NCBI GenBank assembly: GCA_016946835.1
Contig: JACVTC010000037.1
Span: forward strand, 130,001 to 194,000
Source: Neocallimastix lanati (nom. inval.)
Lineage: Eukaryota > Neocallimastigomycota > Neocallimastigomycetes > Neocallimastigales > Neocallimastigaceae
Direction of reading: 5' to 3'
DNA length: 64,000 bases
The stretch's first letter is position 1, and the number at the start of each line of letters is the position of its first letter. Made by a program: the position numbers and the translations under genes. The notes beneath the pieces are model-generated. The model was not told the DNA's origin. It saw only the letters and a list, made by a program, of their open reading frames with translations, and ran no database searches. This document shows positions 1 through 14,410 of the stretch, piece after piece.

Positions 1-40
1 ATTTTTTATTTTAATTAAATACATAAATAAAATATTATAA

Positions 41-3000
41 TTATTCTTTAGAATCCACCATTTTAATTCTTTTAGTATCATTGGTAGTTTCATTGGTATT
101 ATTTTCATTATATACTCTTTTGTTGTTGATTGGATTACTTCCACTAGATTTATTTAATACTTTTCCATTATTTTCATTTTTATTTATATTATCTGTTTTA
201 TTCAATGGTTTATTGTTAATTGCTACTTTTGAATTAGCAGTTAAGGTAGACGAAGTACTTGGTTTGGTGGTTGGTATATTTGGATTATTATTATTATTAC
301 TTGGTTTTATACTTTGATTTGAATTATTATTACTTTTATTTTGATTACTATTTGTGCTTATAGAAGTTTTATTATTATTGCCGATGATTGCATTTGCTTT
401 ATTTGTATTAGTTGAGATATTATTATTACCTACAATATTATTGTTATTAGAATTAGGATTAGATGAATTAGGTGAAACTACTGGAGCGTTTATTTTATTA
501 ATAGATAATGGTCTACTAGTGTTTATATTTTGTGTGTTATTATTTGTTGGTGGTTGAGATGATATATTTGAATTACTTATACTAGATACAGATGAATTTG
601 GTGATACATTTGTATTTTCTTTTACACGACTAATAGGTGTATTACTTAAGGAATTGGGTGTTATACTACCAATACTTTTTGGTGTTGAATTATTTTTATT
701 AATTGATTTCATGGCATTTGGATTATCATCACCTTTATTTGATTTTATTACATTATTTGAGGAATTATTTATATTGTTTTCGTTATTTTTAATGGAGTTA
801 TTTTGGTTTGTATTGATATTTGGATTTGGTCTCATATTTGATGATTTTATTTGATTGTCATAATTCCTAGGTGTTTCATTATTATTGCTATTATTTGTCT
901 GATTAGGTTCATTCATTGAACTTGCTTTACTAGAATTTGTTATTGAATTAATACTATTTTGATTAGAATTCATTTGATTATTGGTATTTGAATTTGTATT
1001 GTTACCATTGGAATTAATATTTTGATTTAGATTTGGTTTACTTGTAATCGGACTATTTATCTTTTTATTTGGATTCATACTCATGTTTGATATCATTCGC
1101 TTATCATTATTATTCATTTCTTTATATGGATAATAATTATTATTATATACTGTTAGTATTATTATCCGAATAAGTTTATTATTATTATTTATATATATTA
1201 ATAAATTAATAATAAATTAAAAAAAAAAAAAAATAAATAATAAATAATAAATAATAAAATAAATAATAAATAATAAATAATAAATAATAAATAATAAATA
1301 ATAAATAATAGATTAATGATAAAAATTAATAGTTAAATAGAGCATATATACATTTAATATATCATATTTATTATAATATAATAATTAAAAAAAAAAAGAA
1401 AAGGATTTTTACTTTTTCCAAGCTTACCATTACTATTATTGTTATTACTATTAAAGAGAGGTTCCGGTAAACTATCCATTCTATTATCAACTGCAGAAGC
1501 AATATTAGCTAAAGATGCTAATGTATTTCCAGAATTGAAGTTTTGTGAAGATGAATTACTTTCAGGGGGTGGAGGTTGTTTATTATTCATATTCATAGGT
1601 GCAGCTGATCCATTAATGTTACCACTATTACTACCCAATGGAGTCGGTGGACGATTCATATTGTTATTATTATTCAAATTACTATTAATTGGGGTTATTG
1701 GGCCACTCATATTATTATTTGACATATTATTCAAAGAATTTTTCATTGGTGCTTGTGATGGTGGTGGAGGACCATTCATATTATTCATATTATTCATACT
1801 ATTCATATTATTATTTGGTATATTATTCATATTACCATTATAATCATGTTTTATAAAATCATCCTTCATTGGTCCATTCATTTTATCCATTTTACTCATA
1901 GGCATTGGTTTATTTGGTTGAGATATTTGAGGAGACAAATAATTTGGTGATGGCTGTGTATGTGGTGGCATTTGATTTGGTAATGGAGGATCCATTTTCA
2001 TAGAATTCATATGGCGAGGTTGTGTTAATGGTAGTGATGAATTTGGTGGTTGATTTAATGGTGGTTGATTTAATGATGGTGGCTTTGTTATTAAAGGAGT
2101 CATTTGACGCTCAGGGGTTATAATTTTATTATGTGGTGATTGATTTCTTTTACCTCTTGGACCCATTCTTCCAGGTCCATTCATGTTATTTTCATAAGAT
2201 GGATCTCTTATCATATCATTATTTTGAGAGAATAAATTTTCTTTTTTAATTTCCATATTTCTTGGAGAATTATTATTTCTATTTCTTACAGAATTTGGTA
2301 CAGATAATACAGGACCTTTATTTTCATTTGGGTAATAATAATTAGAACTCATTTCTTGAGGAATTGGAGGTTGGCTTGCCATAGCTTGGGTACTATGAAA
2401 AAAATAATATATAAATATTAAAAAAAAGGTAAATAAATGAATAATATAAATACAAAGAAATAAAAATAAAAATAAAAATAAAAATAAAAAATAAAAAATA
2501 AAAATAAAAATAAAAATAAAAATAAAAATAAAAATAAAAATAAAAATAAAAATAAAAATAAAAATAAAAATAAAAATAAAAATAAAAATAAAGAAAAAAA
2601 AATAAAATATATAAAACATATCAATTTTTATTAAATATTTACCCTCCTTGAGCTTGAATCTTACGTAAATGCTGAATTCTTTGTTTAAACATAATTTCAT
2701 TAGGATTAAATTCAAGAGCTTTTTGATAAGCATCAATAGCATCCTTAATTTGATTGTTACATTTTTCATACAACGTACCTAAATTGAACCAAACTTCACT
2801 AATACGTGGATTTAATTGAATTGCCTTATGATAAGCATCTAAAGCATCTCGATACTTAAAATAATAAAAATTATATTATAAAATAATGAATTATAAATTA
2901 ATATTTCATAAAATAAAATAAAATAAGTACATTATTTTTTTTTAAAAGAACTTTTTTTATTATCATTATCATTATTATAAATAAACAATATAAAGTAAAT

Positions 3001-4399
3001 AATGATTCTTACTTGATTAATTTTAAAGTATAATACACCAATGGAACACCAAAATCTTGGATCTTTCCCATCACGATATCTTATTATGTATTAATATAAA
3101 TAATGATTAAAATACATTGATAAAAATTTAGATTTAATATTGAATTGTTATCATATTGAGATTTCAGTTTATATTCTCTTCAAAATAAAGAAATAAAAAA
3201 TAAAAAAATAAAAAAAAATATAAATACTTGATAACATATTTTATATAAATACTTACACAGCCTGTTGATACGCTTTATACGCTTCTGAGTGTTTATTTTG
3301 TGCCATATAACATCTACCTAATTGATAATATGTTTGAGCATCTTCACTATTTGATTGAATAGAAGCATTTAAATATCTAATAGCTTCATCTTGATTTGTG
3401 AAATCAGTATTTGGTTGATGATAGAGCCATCCAAGATGTTGTAATACTTTTGCATGTGTTGGATTAACAGCCTTTACTTTTTCAAAAGCTTCTTTTGCTA
3501 ATGGATATTTCTTTTGGAGTTCATATACTCTTCCGATTTGGAACCAAATATCAATTTCTGTTAACGGTGATGGAGGACTTGTCAAGATATATTTGAAACA
3601 CTAATATCAGATTTCAATAATAAATATTATATAATATGTTAATTTTTATTATAATAATATTTACATACATATAACCTAAATAATTATTCCCTTTAAATAC
3701 CTCTAAACTTTTTCCAAAATCTCCTTGTTCCTTATATATAATACCCAAACGGAAATAAATTTCATTAGCTTTATCAAAAGATGGATCATAATCTAATACT
3801 GATAAAAAGGCATTTTTGGCATGTTCATAAGAACCATAACGATCATACATTTTACCTATGCCATACCATAATTGTGGATCCTTTTATTATTATTATATAA
3901 AAATTTAATTATAATTTAATATTTATATTATTGATTTATTTATTTTAATACTAATACATATTTTTTTTTTACTAACATTTGGATTCTTTAAAGAATACAA
4001 AGCTTTCTGATATGAATTATAAGCTTGTTTTAAATCATCCTTTATTAAATAACAGTGTCCAAGCATTCCCCATATTTCTCCTTTACTATTAGAATTTTTT
4101 TCTTGTTGTAATATTTGATTATAATAATTAATAGCCTATTTAATATAAGAAATAAAAAAAAATAAAATAAAATAATATATATATATTTAAAATAAGATAA
4201 AAAAAATAACATAAAATAATATATACATATTTAAAATAAGATAAAAAAATAACATAAAATAATTTATATATATAATATATATTTAAAATAAGATAAAAAA
4301 AAAAAAATAACATAAAATAATATATATGTATTTAAAATATGATAAAATTTTATTAATTTCAAAAAATTTAATTCTATGAGATGTTTTTCTTTTTATTTG

Positions 4400-4443
<44 letters not shown>

Positions 4444-4994
4444 GTTCTATTTTGTTTTTTCTATCTTTTTATATTATATTGTATTATATTATATTATATA
4501 TATATATATATATATTTTTTTTTATTTTCATTTTATTTTATTATTATTATTATTTTTATTTTAAAATATTTAATATAAATATAATAATTATAATATATAC
4601 CTCATCAGCTTTATTCTTTGATAAATAAAGATCTCCAAGACGTTTTTTAGCTTCTATTGAATAAGGATTATGTCTTAAAGCAAACTCATATGATTTAATA
4701 GCTTGATCAGGTTCTTGTAAATGTTCAGCTACCTTGCCTATTATATAAAAAAATATATATATTTAAAAATTTAGAATTACATTAATTTTTATTTTTAAAT
4801 TATCACAAAAACACTATAATTACAATAATTATATATATAAATTTTATATTATTATCATTATTACTATTTATTTTTAATTATTTTTAAAATAAAATAAAAG
4901 GTTAGATAATATATATGAATACAATACCAAATTTCATCCACAATTGTTCAGTATTCACATTAATTTGATTTTGCATCATGTTCAATGATGTCAT
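41..4994 (-). CDS. CYC8: Cyc8/Ssn6-like TPR transcriptional corepressor (9 exons)
   Basis: Reconstructed exons: 4994-4928, 4737-4601, 4135-3977, 3880-3701, 3600-3257, 3079-3013, 2854-2643, 2392-1428, 1149-41. All junctions are GT-AG, phases agree, and the sum is 3,240 nt (1,079 aa). Residues about 16-380 are consecutive TPR repeats with close fungal Cyc8 similarity: KANEIYFRLGIIYKEQGDF, EIDIWFQIGRVYE, FWCSIGVLYF, SEVWFNLGTLYEKCNNQ. The rest is a Pro/Asn/Ser-rich low-complexity tail, as in Cyc8. In yeast the protein pairs with Tup1 and is recruited by DNA-binding repressors in the nucleus. The start is the first ATG of exon 1, ahead of the first TPR. Exon 4 ends before GTATTT so that it joins to CFKYIL, matching the yeast LECFRYIL. 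The last intron ends TACTAACAG, with the branch motif touching the acceptor. Family identity is strong; exact tail splice sites are inferred. Confidence 0.92.
2455..2595. repeat. Hexanucleotide (ATAAAA)n array in the Cyc8 intron
   Basis: About 140 bp of near-perfect six-base repeat fills most of the intron between Cyc8 exons 7 and 8 (2642-2393). Read on the minus strand it stays open, giving a false run of Ile/Phe that joins the intron to exon 8. It is not coding. Confidence 0.9.
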
Positions 4995-7900
4995 AAAATA
5001 AAAAGAATGGAATATATATATTTATTTATGTTTAATATAAAAATAAAATTTCTTAAAGCTATTTGATGTAAATAATAACATAATAAAATTAGTAATTAAA
5101 TAGAATTTTTATATAGGATTGAATATTTTTATATTTTTATATGTAATAATTTTGATTATTAATTTATAAAGAATAAATAAATGAAAAAAAAAAGTTTAAC
5201 ACTAATAATATTAAAGTAGATTATATTAGAAATATTTAAATATTTAGTGATCTATTGAAAAATATTTGAAAATTATTTTCGAACTTTTTTTATAGAGATT
5301 TCTATTTTCATTATAATGATCTATTAGTTACTATTTTATTCTCATAATAACATAATATATACATTTATGATTCTTTTTTTCCTTTTTTATATTGTTGTAC
5401 TAGAATATATCAATACATCTGTTGTTATATGTATTATCTCCCTCTCTTTCTTTCTTTTTCTTTTTTTTTTTTTTTTTTTTATAATATTATATATCAAATA
5501 TCTTCTTTTAAGAAACGGTTGTTGTAATAAATATTATTAAAAAAATAAAAAAAAAAAAGAAAAAAGAAAAAAGAAAAATTAACAATTATAATTATGGTAG
5601 TTCAAATTAACAATAAGAATCAAATTAACAATAAGAATATGCTCATACTTTTAATTTCACTTTCATCTTTAAAAACTTTTATGATTCATACAACAACTCT
5701 TTTCTTTTTTAATAATCTTAATATTTAATCATAAATTTCAAAATTTCAAAAAATAAATACTGATTATTATTATTATTATTAATAACTTTATTTCTTACGT
5801 TTAATAAAAAAATGTAATAAGAAATTTAATAAATAAAATACTATATTTAAAAGATATTAATATTTTATTACTAAATAAACACTAATATTATGTTATATTT
5901 CTTTAATAAATATTAATTAATTAACAATAATAAATAATTATAATTCTTTTCACCTTATATAAATAAATTCTTATATATATAAATTCTTTAAAATTTTTAT
6001 ATTTTTATTATTTTATTATTATATTTTTTTAATATAAAATATTCTGTATAAATGATATTAAATATTTTAAAAAAAACTTTTATGGAAAAAATGCAAAAAA
6101 AAAAAAAAAAAAAAAAAGATAAAAATATATATTTACTTTAAAAATTCATAAAATTTCTAAATTTTATAAAAATAAAAAATTATTTAATAAACTTGTTATT
6201 TTTAATCTAACTATTTATTATTAATAAATAGATACTTATTAATTATTTATTCATTTATTTATATATTTTCTTTTATTACTTAATAATTTTAGAGTAATTA
6301 AGTTTTAACAAATCGATTTATTTACGTTGATTAATAATATTAATGGGTATAATCAATTTATCTTAATTTTTTTTTTACCTAAATTTTTATATATTATATT
6401 ATACGGAATATATTATATTAAATTACACTTTACTATTTATAAAAATTAATATATGCATAATTAATATATAACAATTTAATTATATATAGAATTAGCATAT
6501 GCTTTAGGTAAAAAAAAAATCATCAAATAATAGGATAAGTTAACATTTTATTTATATAATAAAATATACTGTAATATATAAAAACTATAAATAGTTTAAA
6601 AGAAGAACAGAATTGTAAAAAAAAAAAAAAAAAAAATTATAAATTACTTAATAAAATTTTTGGTATAAATTTATTAAATATATATTATAATATATTTATA
6701 TATATAAAAACTTTAAATATGTAAGATTAGAATCAAATAATGTAATATCTAATCCTTATATCATATTAACCTTATTATGGTTATTTTCAATTAATACATA
6801 ATACATAATACATATTTAATAAATAATAATAAATAAATAGATAAATAAATAATTAAAATAATTATAAGTATTTTATAAACAAAATTTGGGATATTCAAAT
6901 TTTAATTTTGATAAAAAATTATCACATTGCTAAGTAATACATTTATTATTACATAATACATTACGTATTAAAAATAATAAATATTTACGAAGGATGTGAA
7001 GTTTCTTAGAAATATACTAAAATAAGTTAATTATTAACAAAAATATCTGATGATTATATAATTATTCATTATTTTGATTAAAAAGAATAAGAATGATGAA
7101 TAATTAAAATTTTCATTAAAAAATAATTATTCATTTATATATATATTTTATTTAAAAAATAATAATAAAATTATTAATTTTTATAATTAATTTCAATAAT
7201 TATTAATCAATAAATTATAATAAATAATAAATAATAAATATCTAAATAAATAATAAGTAATAAATAAATAATAAATAATAAATAAATAATAAATAATAAA
7301 TATATAAATAATAAATATATAAATAATAAATATATAAATAATAAATGGATGGATAGGTAAGTAGATTATTTTCAGTTTTCAAAGATTAGTTAATGTTTAC
7401 AATTGTTATTAAAAAATATTAATCCTTTTATTATTAATATTTAATTAATAATTTATCCTCAATATATTGGACTGTTTTTTTAGTTCTAATCAAAATTTTA
7501 ATGTATAATAATTTATTATATTTACAATATATACTTTAATTAAAATTTTATACAGCCCAATATATTCTATAATATTAAAATATTTCTTAGAATTTCTATA
7601 AAATAGAAGTAGTAAATGAGTTAAATAATAATTTATAAATATTAAATTATAAATAATAATAAATTATTAATAGTTAATAATAAATAATAAATAAATAATT
7701 AATAAATAATAAATAATAAATAATTATTATTTGCCTATTCTAATTACTAATTTATGTTTAATTATGACATAACAACTTTTATATACTTTTTGTTAACTAT
7801 TAAATTATTTATTTTAGGTTATTATATAATTATTATAATTATTCAAAATATTTTGAATATTAATAAAGGATTTTAAAAATTTTATTATCAATAAAAAAAA

Positions 7901-8534
7901 TTACAAAAAAAATAATTTTTAGATATGTATTAATGGCTAATTTGAAATTGTCTAAATAATATTATAAAGTATATACATTACATTAAATATTACTTTTTTA
8001 TTTATACCTAAATAGTTTTAATTAGTTAATCTACTTTAAAAAATTAGTATTTCTAAAATTTGGATGTCATATATTACTTTTAAAAGGTTAAATTATTAAA
8101 GTATTCATAGTTTTAATTTTCAAATTAAGGTATATATTATTTTAATCTGAAATTATATTAATTATATTAAAAAAATAAACATGTTAAGAAAAAAAATATT
8201 TTTCTTTTATAATAATAATAAAATATAAAGTTATATATATATACAAACGCATTAAATGAAAATAAAAACGGAAATCATTAAATAATTAGATTTTTATTCT
8301 TCAAATTATATAGTAATTTTTTAAATATTAAAATTTTTATTTAAGATAAAAATTGGTATTTTAATGAAATTTATTTTTTTTAGTATTTAATAATTATTAG
8401 TATTTTTAATTTGTTTAATGTTTAAAAAGGGATGTATTAAAACAATTCTATCATAATTTTATTAGACTTTTTTTTTACTAAGCAATAAATATATATATAT
8501 ATTATATACTGTAGAATTATGTCTCCCCCATATA
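4995..8534. other. Gene-free AT-rich spacer upstream of the Cyc8-like gene
   Basis: Almost pure A/T with homopolymer runs (T run near 5459-5480, A runs near 6094-6117 and 6617-6637) and short AAT-type repeats near 7200-7345. No conserved protein segment, tRNA or rRNA was recognised on either strand. The first few hundred bases presumably hold the promoter of the minus-strand Cyc8-like gene, but no element can be named. Confidence 0.7.
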
Positions 8535-8709
8535 TTAATATGGGTGTATGTTTAACTGCCATACCGGTACGGCGTCGACGTTCGTAACCCCCATAAGCAA
8601 AGAAACTCTAGTATAGAAGCACACTACGCAATCCTCAAGGGAAAGCAGAGCCCACTTTAGGTCACCTCCTTTCACAATAAATAGATTAACCAAAGCAATA
8701 CAATAGAAT
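8535..8709 (-). pseudogene. GC-rich island, probable LINE C-terminal relic
   Basis: About 150 bp of clearly higher GC in AT-rich surroundings. On the minus strand a frame of about 58 codons runs open from about 8709 to a TAA at 8537-8535. It reads VTNVDAVPVWQ, which lines up with ITKSADVVSIWQ in the plus-strand LINE relic near 40460 and TVTKSVDV in the LINE near 17430. The DNA around 8560-8582 matches the reverse complement of 40463-40485 at most positions. Most likely a short old fragment of the C-terminal part of the same LINE lineage. A structured RNA was considered, but no known family fits. Confidence 0.45.
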
Positions 8710-10318
<1,609 letters not shown>

Positions 10319-10349
10319 AATTTTATATTATTTTATTTAATATTTATTT

Positions 10350-10605
10350 TGGGAGATTTTCATTTCGCCAAGTGGAGTAGTATTAAAATGCTGCATTTCG
10401 CTAAGTGGAGTATTGATATAAATAAATGAATAAATAAATAAATATTAATTCAAAATAATTTTTTTAATAATATTTATTTGTATTTATTGATTTATTTATT
10501 TACGTATTAAAAAAATGTGGCTTTTCACCAAATTGAAAAATATTAAATAATGCATCACTTTAAAAAAATTGACGAAATGCAACCTGGAGAAATGCCCCAC
10601 TCCTA
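10350..10605. mobile_element. Possible small inverted-repeat (MITE-like) element
   Basis: A 255-bp patch whose ends are imperfect inverted repeats: the left end carries CATTTCGCCAAGTGG (near 10361) and the right end, on the minus strand, CATTTCTCCAGGTTG (near 10591-10577). Inside the left half, ATTTCGC(C/T)AAGTGGAGTA occurs twice about 36 bp apart. No coding potential. Could be a non-autonomous DNA element or a chance palindromic relic; target duplications are unreadable in A/T flanks. Confidence 0.3.
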
Positions 10606-10948
10606 TTTATTTTATTTTTATGTTTAATTTTATTATCACAATTATTATCATAATAGAATTAAATAAAATAATAAGTTATTAACTCGTATTTTTTTTAAAA
10701 AAAATAATCATTATTTTTCTTTGAATAAAAGTTATTTAACTTATTATTTGATAAAAGTAATATAATAACAAATTTTTTTTTTTTATTTTGTACTTTTCAT
10801 AAAGTTTTTTTTCTTTTTTTTATATATTATTTAAAATAATATTTTATAAAATTAATATATTTTTTTTTTTTTTGACATATATATGAATATACATCATTAA
10901 AGATAATTAAATTTTATTATTTTTTTTTTATATAACTTTTTTTTTTAA

Positions 10949-11728
10949 CAAGGAATAAACTTTATTTAATATTATTTATTAAAAAAAAATAATGAAAGTA
11001 AAATATATGAACTTTTTTTTTTTTTTTTATTTTTTTTTTATTTTTTTTTACATTAGTATTAAAAAACTATGTTTTCAGTTTCGAGGATGAAATGGTCTCT
11101 AACTTTTCCTATTCATCAATGATCACTCCATGTGAATAAAAATTATTATTTGAATCTTCGAATCTGTACCAGAATTTCTTCTTTGCCTTATCTTTTCGAC
11201 ATCGACGCTCTTGATAACAATAGATCTAATGGTATAAAAATATTGATCATAGTGTAAAAATCACTAATCATAATAGTCGTTAATATTAGTAAAGAATTCA
11301 TTAAGCACCATAAAATATGAAATCAGGAAAGATGAATCGCTAGAAGGTGATTGAAAGATATTATTAATAAAGCGCCCTCTTTCCCCTGAACCGATTCTTT
11401 TATGATTTCATATACTGCACCAAGAAGGAAATACAGTACGTAAAAAATTAATATTATCATCAAAATCTTTCTTTTTGTCATCAAGAATGTTCAATGATTT
11501 CTCATAAACAATTAGAGAAAAAATAATAAAAATTTCATCAACAAATTGAATGAATCGTTGCAAAAAATTCTTCAAATTTAGTACATAAAAGTATTCAGTG
11601 TGTAAAACTAGGTATACTGTTACTTACACTACAACAAAAGCAAAGTCGGGCAATCTTCTGATACCAGTCTGGTTTTTACATAAAGTTTTTATATCAAACT
11701 CAAATCCATACATTTAACTCGTTTAGTC

Positions 11729-11740
<12 letters not shown>
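10949..11740 (-). pseudogene. Decayed LINE 3' part (C-terminal domain and 3' UTR)
   Basis: The minus strand near 11230-11190 encodes VIKSVDVEKIRQ, matching VTKSVDVEMIRH of the LINE at 17271-18263. Near 11140-11080 an interrupted HGVIID..EKLE follows, matching GVIIKEWEKLE. Near 11660 the bases GGGCAATCTTCTGA match the zinc-knuckle region of the same LINE at about 17867. The low-coordinate end, AACAAGGAATAAACTTTATT preceded by a T run, resembles the 3' end of the intact copy at 17163. Stops and frameshifts throughout; non-functional. Confidence 0.7.
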
Positions 11741-11769
<29 letters not shown>

Positions 11770-12822
11770 AAGAAGAAAATTGTGAATATTTTAAAGATAG
11801 ACGTTGAATAAATTTTTTAAAATTAAATTTAAACTTCTTGTATTTAAATACAAATTATATTCAAAATATTAAAAATGATGATAATAGATATATGATCATT
11901 ATTGTAATATCATATTTATATTAATTATAGCTTTAATTATTATTAATTCTAATAAATTAATTGTAAAAAAATATAACATAACTTGACTTGATAACATGGA
12001 ATAATGATTTTTTATATTTTTAGTAGATTTTTTTAAAATTATTTCTTGTAAAATATTAATGAACATATTATGCTTATATAAACTTTTATTCAAGACACGC
12101 TATTGAATAATGAAATAAATTTTTTAAAGCTTTTAATGAAAGGGTTAAAATTCGATTATTATAAAGATTAGATAATATCTATTTATAAAATGAATAAAAA
12201 AAAAATTAAATATTATAATTAGATTTGTTTCTAATTTGTAAAATTATCATTTTCATTATCCATTACATTATTTTGTGCATTATTTTAACTATATAAAACA
12301 AATTAATAACATATTGTTTTTTCAATTTATATTATATAGAAAAATGTATAAAATTTTAATAAATTTATAAATTGACATAATATATGTATATTTTTATTTT
12401 TTTTCTTTTTTCTTTTTTCTTTTTATCTTTTTTTCTTTTTTTTTTTTCTTTTTTTATATATATATATATATATATATACAGAAATTGATTTAAATATTAA
12501 ATATATATATAATATAATACAAAAGTTTTGATGTTTTTTTTTTTTGAATTAATATTTATTTCTCTTTGTATTATAAATATTATATATATATTTTAAAGGC
12601 TTATGATTTAAAATACAAAATTTTAATATTAAAATTAAAATTAAAATTGTCCACAAATTTTATTTATATTTTTAATAAAAAGATGATATGGTATAAGAAA
12701 ATCTATTCAGTTATTACAAGTTTAAAATATATAAAATTGATTTATATTCTATTTCATCTTTTTATACTGTTACGTAGTAATATCGACAATTTTTTCTTTT
12801 TATATAAAAAGTGGTATATCTA
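11741..12822. other. AT-rich spacer downstream of ATG12
   Basis: Contains an A run at about 11731-11767, CT/T-rich runs near 12400-12460 and an (AT)n stretch near 12456-12478. Open frames at 11899-12093 (-) and 12566-12826 (+) are compositional. The plus-strand frame crosses the true ATG12 stop on the other strand. The part next to 12822 is presumably the ATG12 3' UTR. Confidence 0.65.
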
Positions 12823-13623
12823 TTAACCATAAGCAGGCGTAGTAGCGTAATTTACTTGTAATTCATTTCCGGTACCAAAACACTATATATATATATTTAA
12901 TATGTTGAATATGATTTTTATTAATATATATAAATTATATTTAAAATTAAATAAATATTATTAAATTTTTAATTTTAATTTTATTTTATTTTATTTTTTT
13001 TGTAATTTATTTTTTTTGTAATTTATTTTTTTTATTTTTATTATTTTTATTTTTTTTTATTTTTTATTTTTTTGCCTTTTACTTTATATAAATTATTGAT
13101 TATTTCATCAGGTGAAGGTGAAAAACTATTGTTTATATAAAAATGCTATTTATTATTTTATATAATTTTTGGATTATATAAAATATATATATAAAAGAAG
13201 AAAAAAAGAATTTAAATTAATTTCAAAATTCAAAATTCAAAATTAAAAAAATTATAATTGTATATTTACTAAATTTGAACATTGCTTAAGTTTGTAGTTA
13301 AGTCCCTTTATAATGGTACTAAATTCTCTATTTCCATCAACTTTGAAAACAGGATTCTTAAGTAAAGGAGCATCCCCAACAGCTCGAAAACGGACCAAAA
13401 CTAAATAATTATTTTTATATATAATAATAAAATTTTATTTAAATTAATAATATATATATATATTAATAATTTATAGTTTCTTTACTATATTTTATTTTAT
13501 TTTATTTTATTTTATTTCTTATACATTAAATATTATAAATAAAATATAAATAAAAAAAAATTTTAACATTTATATATAAATATATATATATTTTTTAATT
13601 TGTTAAGTACTTTTTTCTGTCAT
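12823..13623 (-). CDS. ATG12: ATG12, ubiquitin-like autophagy conjugation protein (4 exons)
   Basis: Exons 13623-13611, 13400-13270, 13145-13083 and 12882-12823, all GT-AG with matching phases; 267 nt, 88 aa. The first coding exon is only 13 nt (Met-Thr-Glu-Lys plus one base). The product shows the ATG12 fold landmarks in order: VRFRAVGDAPLLKN, YINNSFSPSPDEIINNLYK, CFGTGNELQVNYA, and the terminal TPAYG ending in the invariant C-terminal Gly. In the known pathway that Gly is activated by ATG7, transferred by ATG10 and joined to a Lys of ATG5; the conjugate drives ATG8 lipidation at the forming autophagosome. At 88 aa it is almost only the ubiquitin-like domain, lacking the long N-terminal extension of yeast Atg12. 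Identity is firm; the start in the tiny exon 1 is the likeliest choice. Confidence 0.9.
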
Positions 13624-13793
13624 TAAGGTATTATTTTTAATAATACAATATATTTTAATATTATATTTATTTTATTTTACTTTTTGAATGTTGAATAAAA
13701 ATAATAGATAATAATAATAAAAAAAAATAACAAAGAAAATAAATGATAAATTAATTTTAAAATTATTTTATTAGAATAGAATATTATTAATAT

Positions 13794-13837
<44 letters not shown>

Positions 13838-14203
13838 ATTATGTACAAATTTTTAATATATAAAATTTTTAAAAATAGCAATCGAAAATTTTTTTTTATG
13901 TCTTATTTTTATTTATTTCTTTAATTTTTAATATATTGAATATATTTATTATTATTTATGATAAATCAATTAATTTTAATAATATTTATAATTCATTTTG
14001 TTATTAATGTTATCATTAATTTTAGCTTATAATAATGAAGATATTGGGTTTTTAATAATTCTTGAGAGACCGTTAAAAATATTTAATGAATTTGAATTAT
14101 TTTATATATAATATTAATTGGTTAATTATTTTAAATTGTATATTTTATTATATTTATTTATCTATTTATTATAATCAATATTAAACATAATAAATATATA
14201 TAT

Positions 14204-14249
<46 letters not shown>

Positions 14250-14281
14250 TTTTGCTTTTTGTTTGTTGTTTGTTTGTTTGT
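13624..14281. other. Spacer between ATG12 and RAD50 tail exon
   Basis: A/T sequence with two long T runs (about 13799-13833 and 14202-14246). It presumably includes the ATG12 promoter and the 3' flank of the RAD50-like exon. No recognisable element. Confidence 0.6.
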
Positions 14282-14410
14282 TTATTTGTTTCTTAATTGA
14301 TATCTTTGATATTCGAAAGGAATAGGAAGTAAATTCATAACCATTTTTTGAACAAATGATTCATCATGTGTAATAATTATGAGTTGGAAATTAGATTGTT
14401 TATTACGATG
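14282..14410 (-). pseudogene. Orphan RAD50 C-terminal exon
   Basis: Minus-strand frame of 42 residues ending at TAA 14284-14282. It contains HRNKQSNFQLIIITHDESFV, matching the end of the RAD50 ATPase lobe (NFQLxVITHDExFV, containing the ABC H-loop His). No AG acceptor precedes the CAT codon at 14410; an in-frame TAA lies three codons upstream. The Walker B and signature motifs expected further upstream are not present in 14411-14970. RAD50 is the SMC-like subunit of the MRE11 DNA-repair complex. This is most likely the stranded 3' end of a gene cut off by LINE insertions; an unrecognised splice form or an assembly break are alternatives. Confidence 0.55.

Noticed and set aside
81-854. Plus-strand hydrophobic frames suggesting small membrane proteins
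   Set aside because: Antisense of the Asn/Ser-rich Cyc8 tail, where AAT/AAC codons read as Ile/Leu/Val on the other strand.
1354-2769. Single 471-aa minus-strand gene starting MKNVTIK
   Set aside because: It reads exon 7 of the Cyc8-like gene in the wrong frame and translates straight through an intron made of hexanucleotide repeat. The spliced model explains the conserved sequence.
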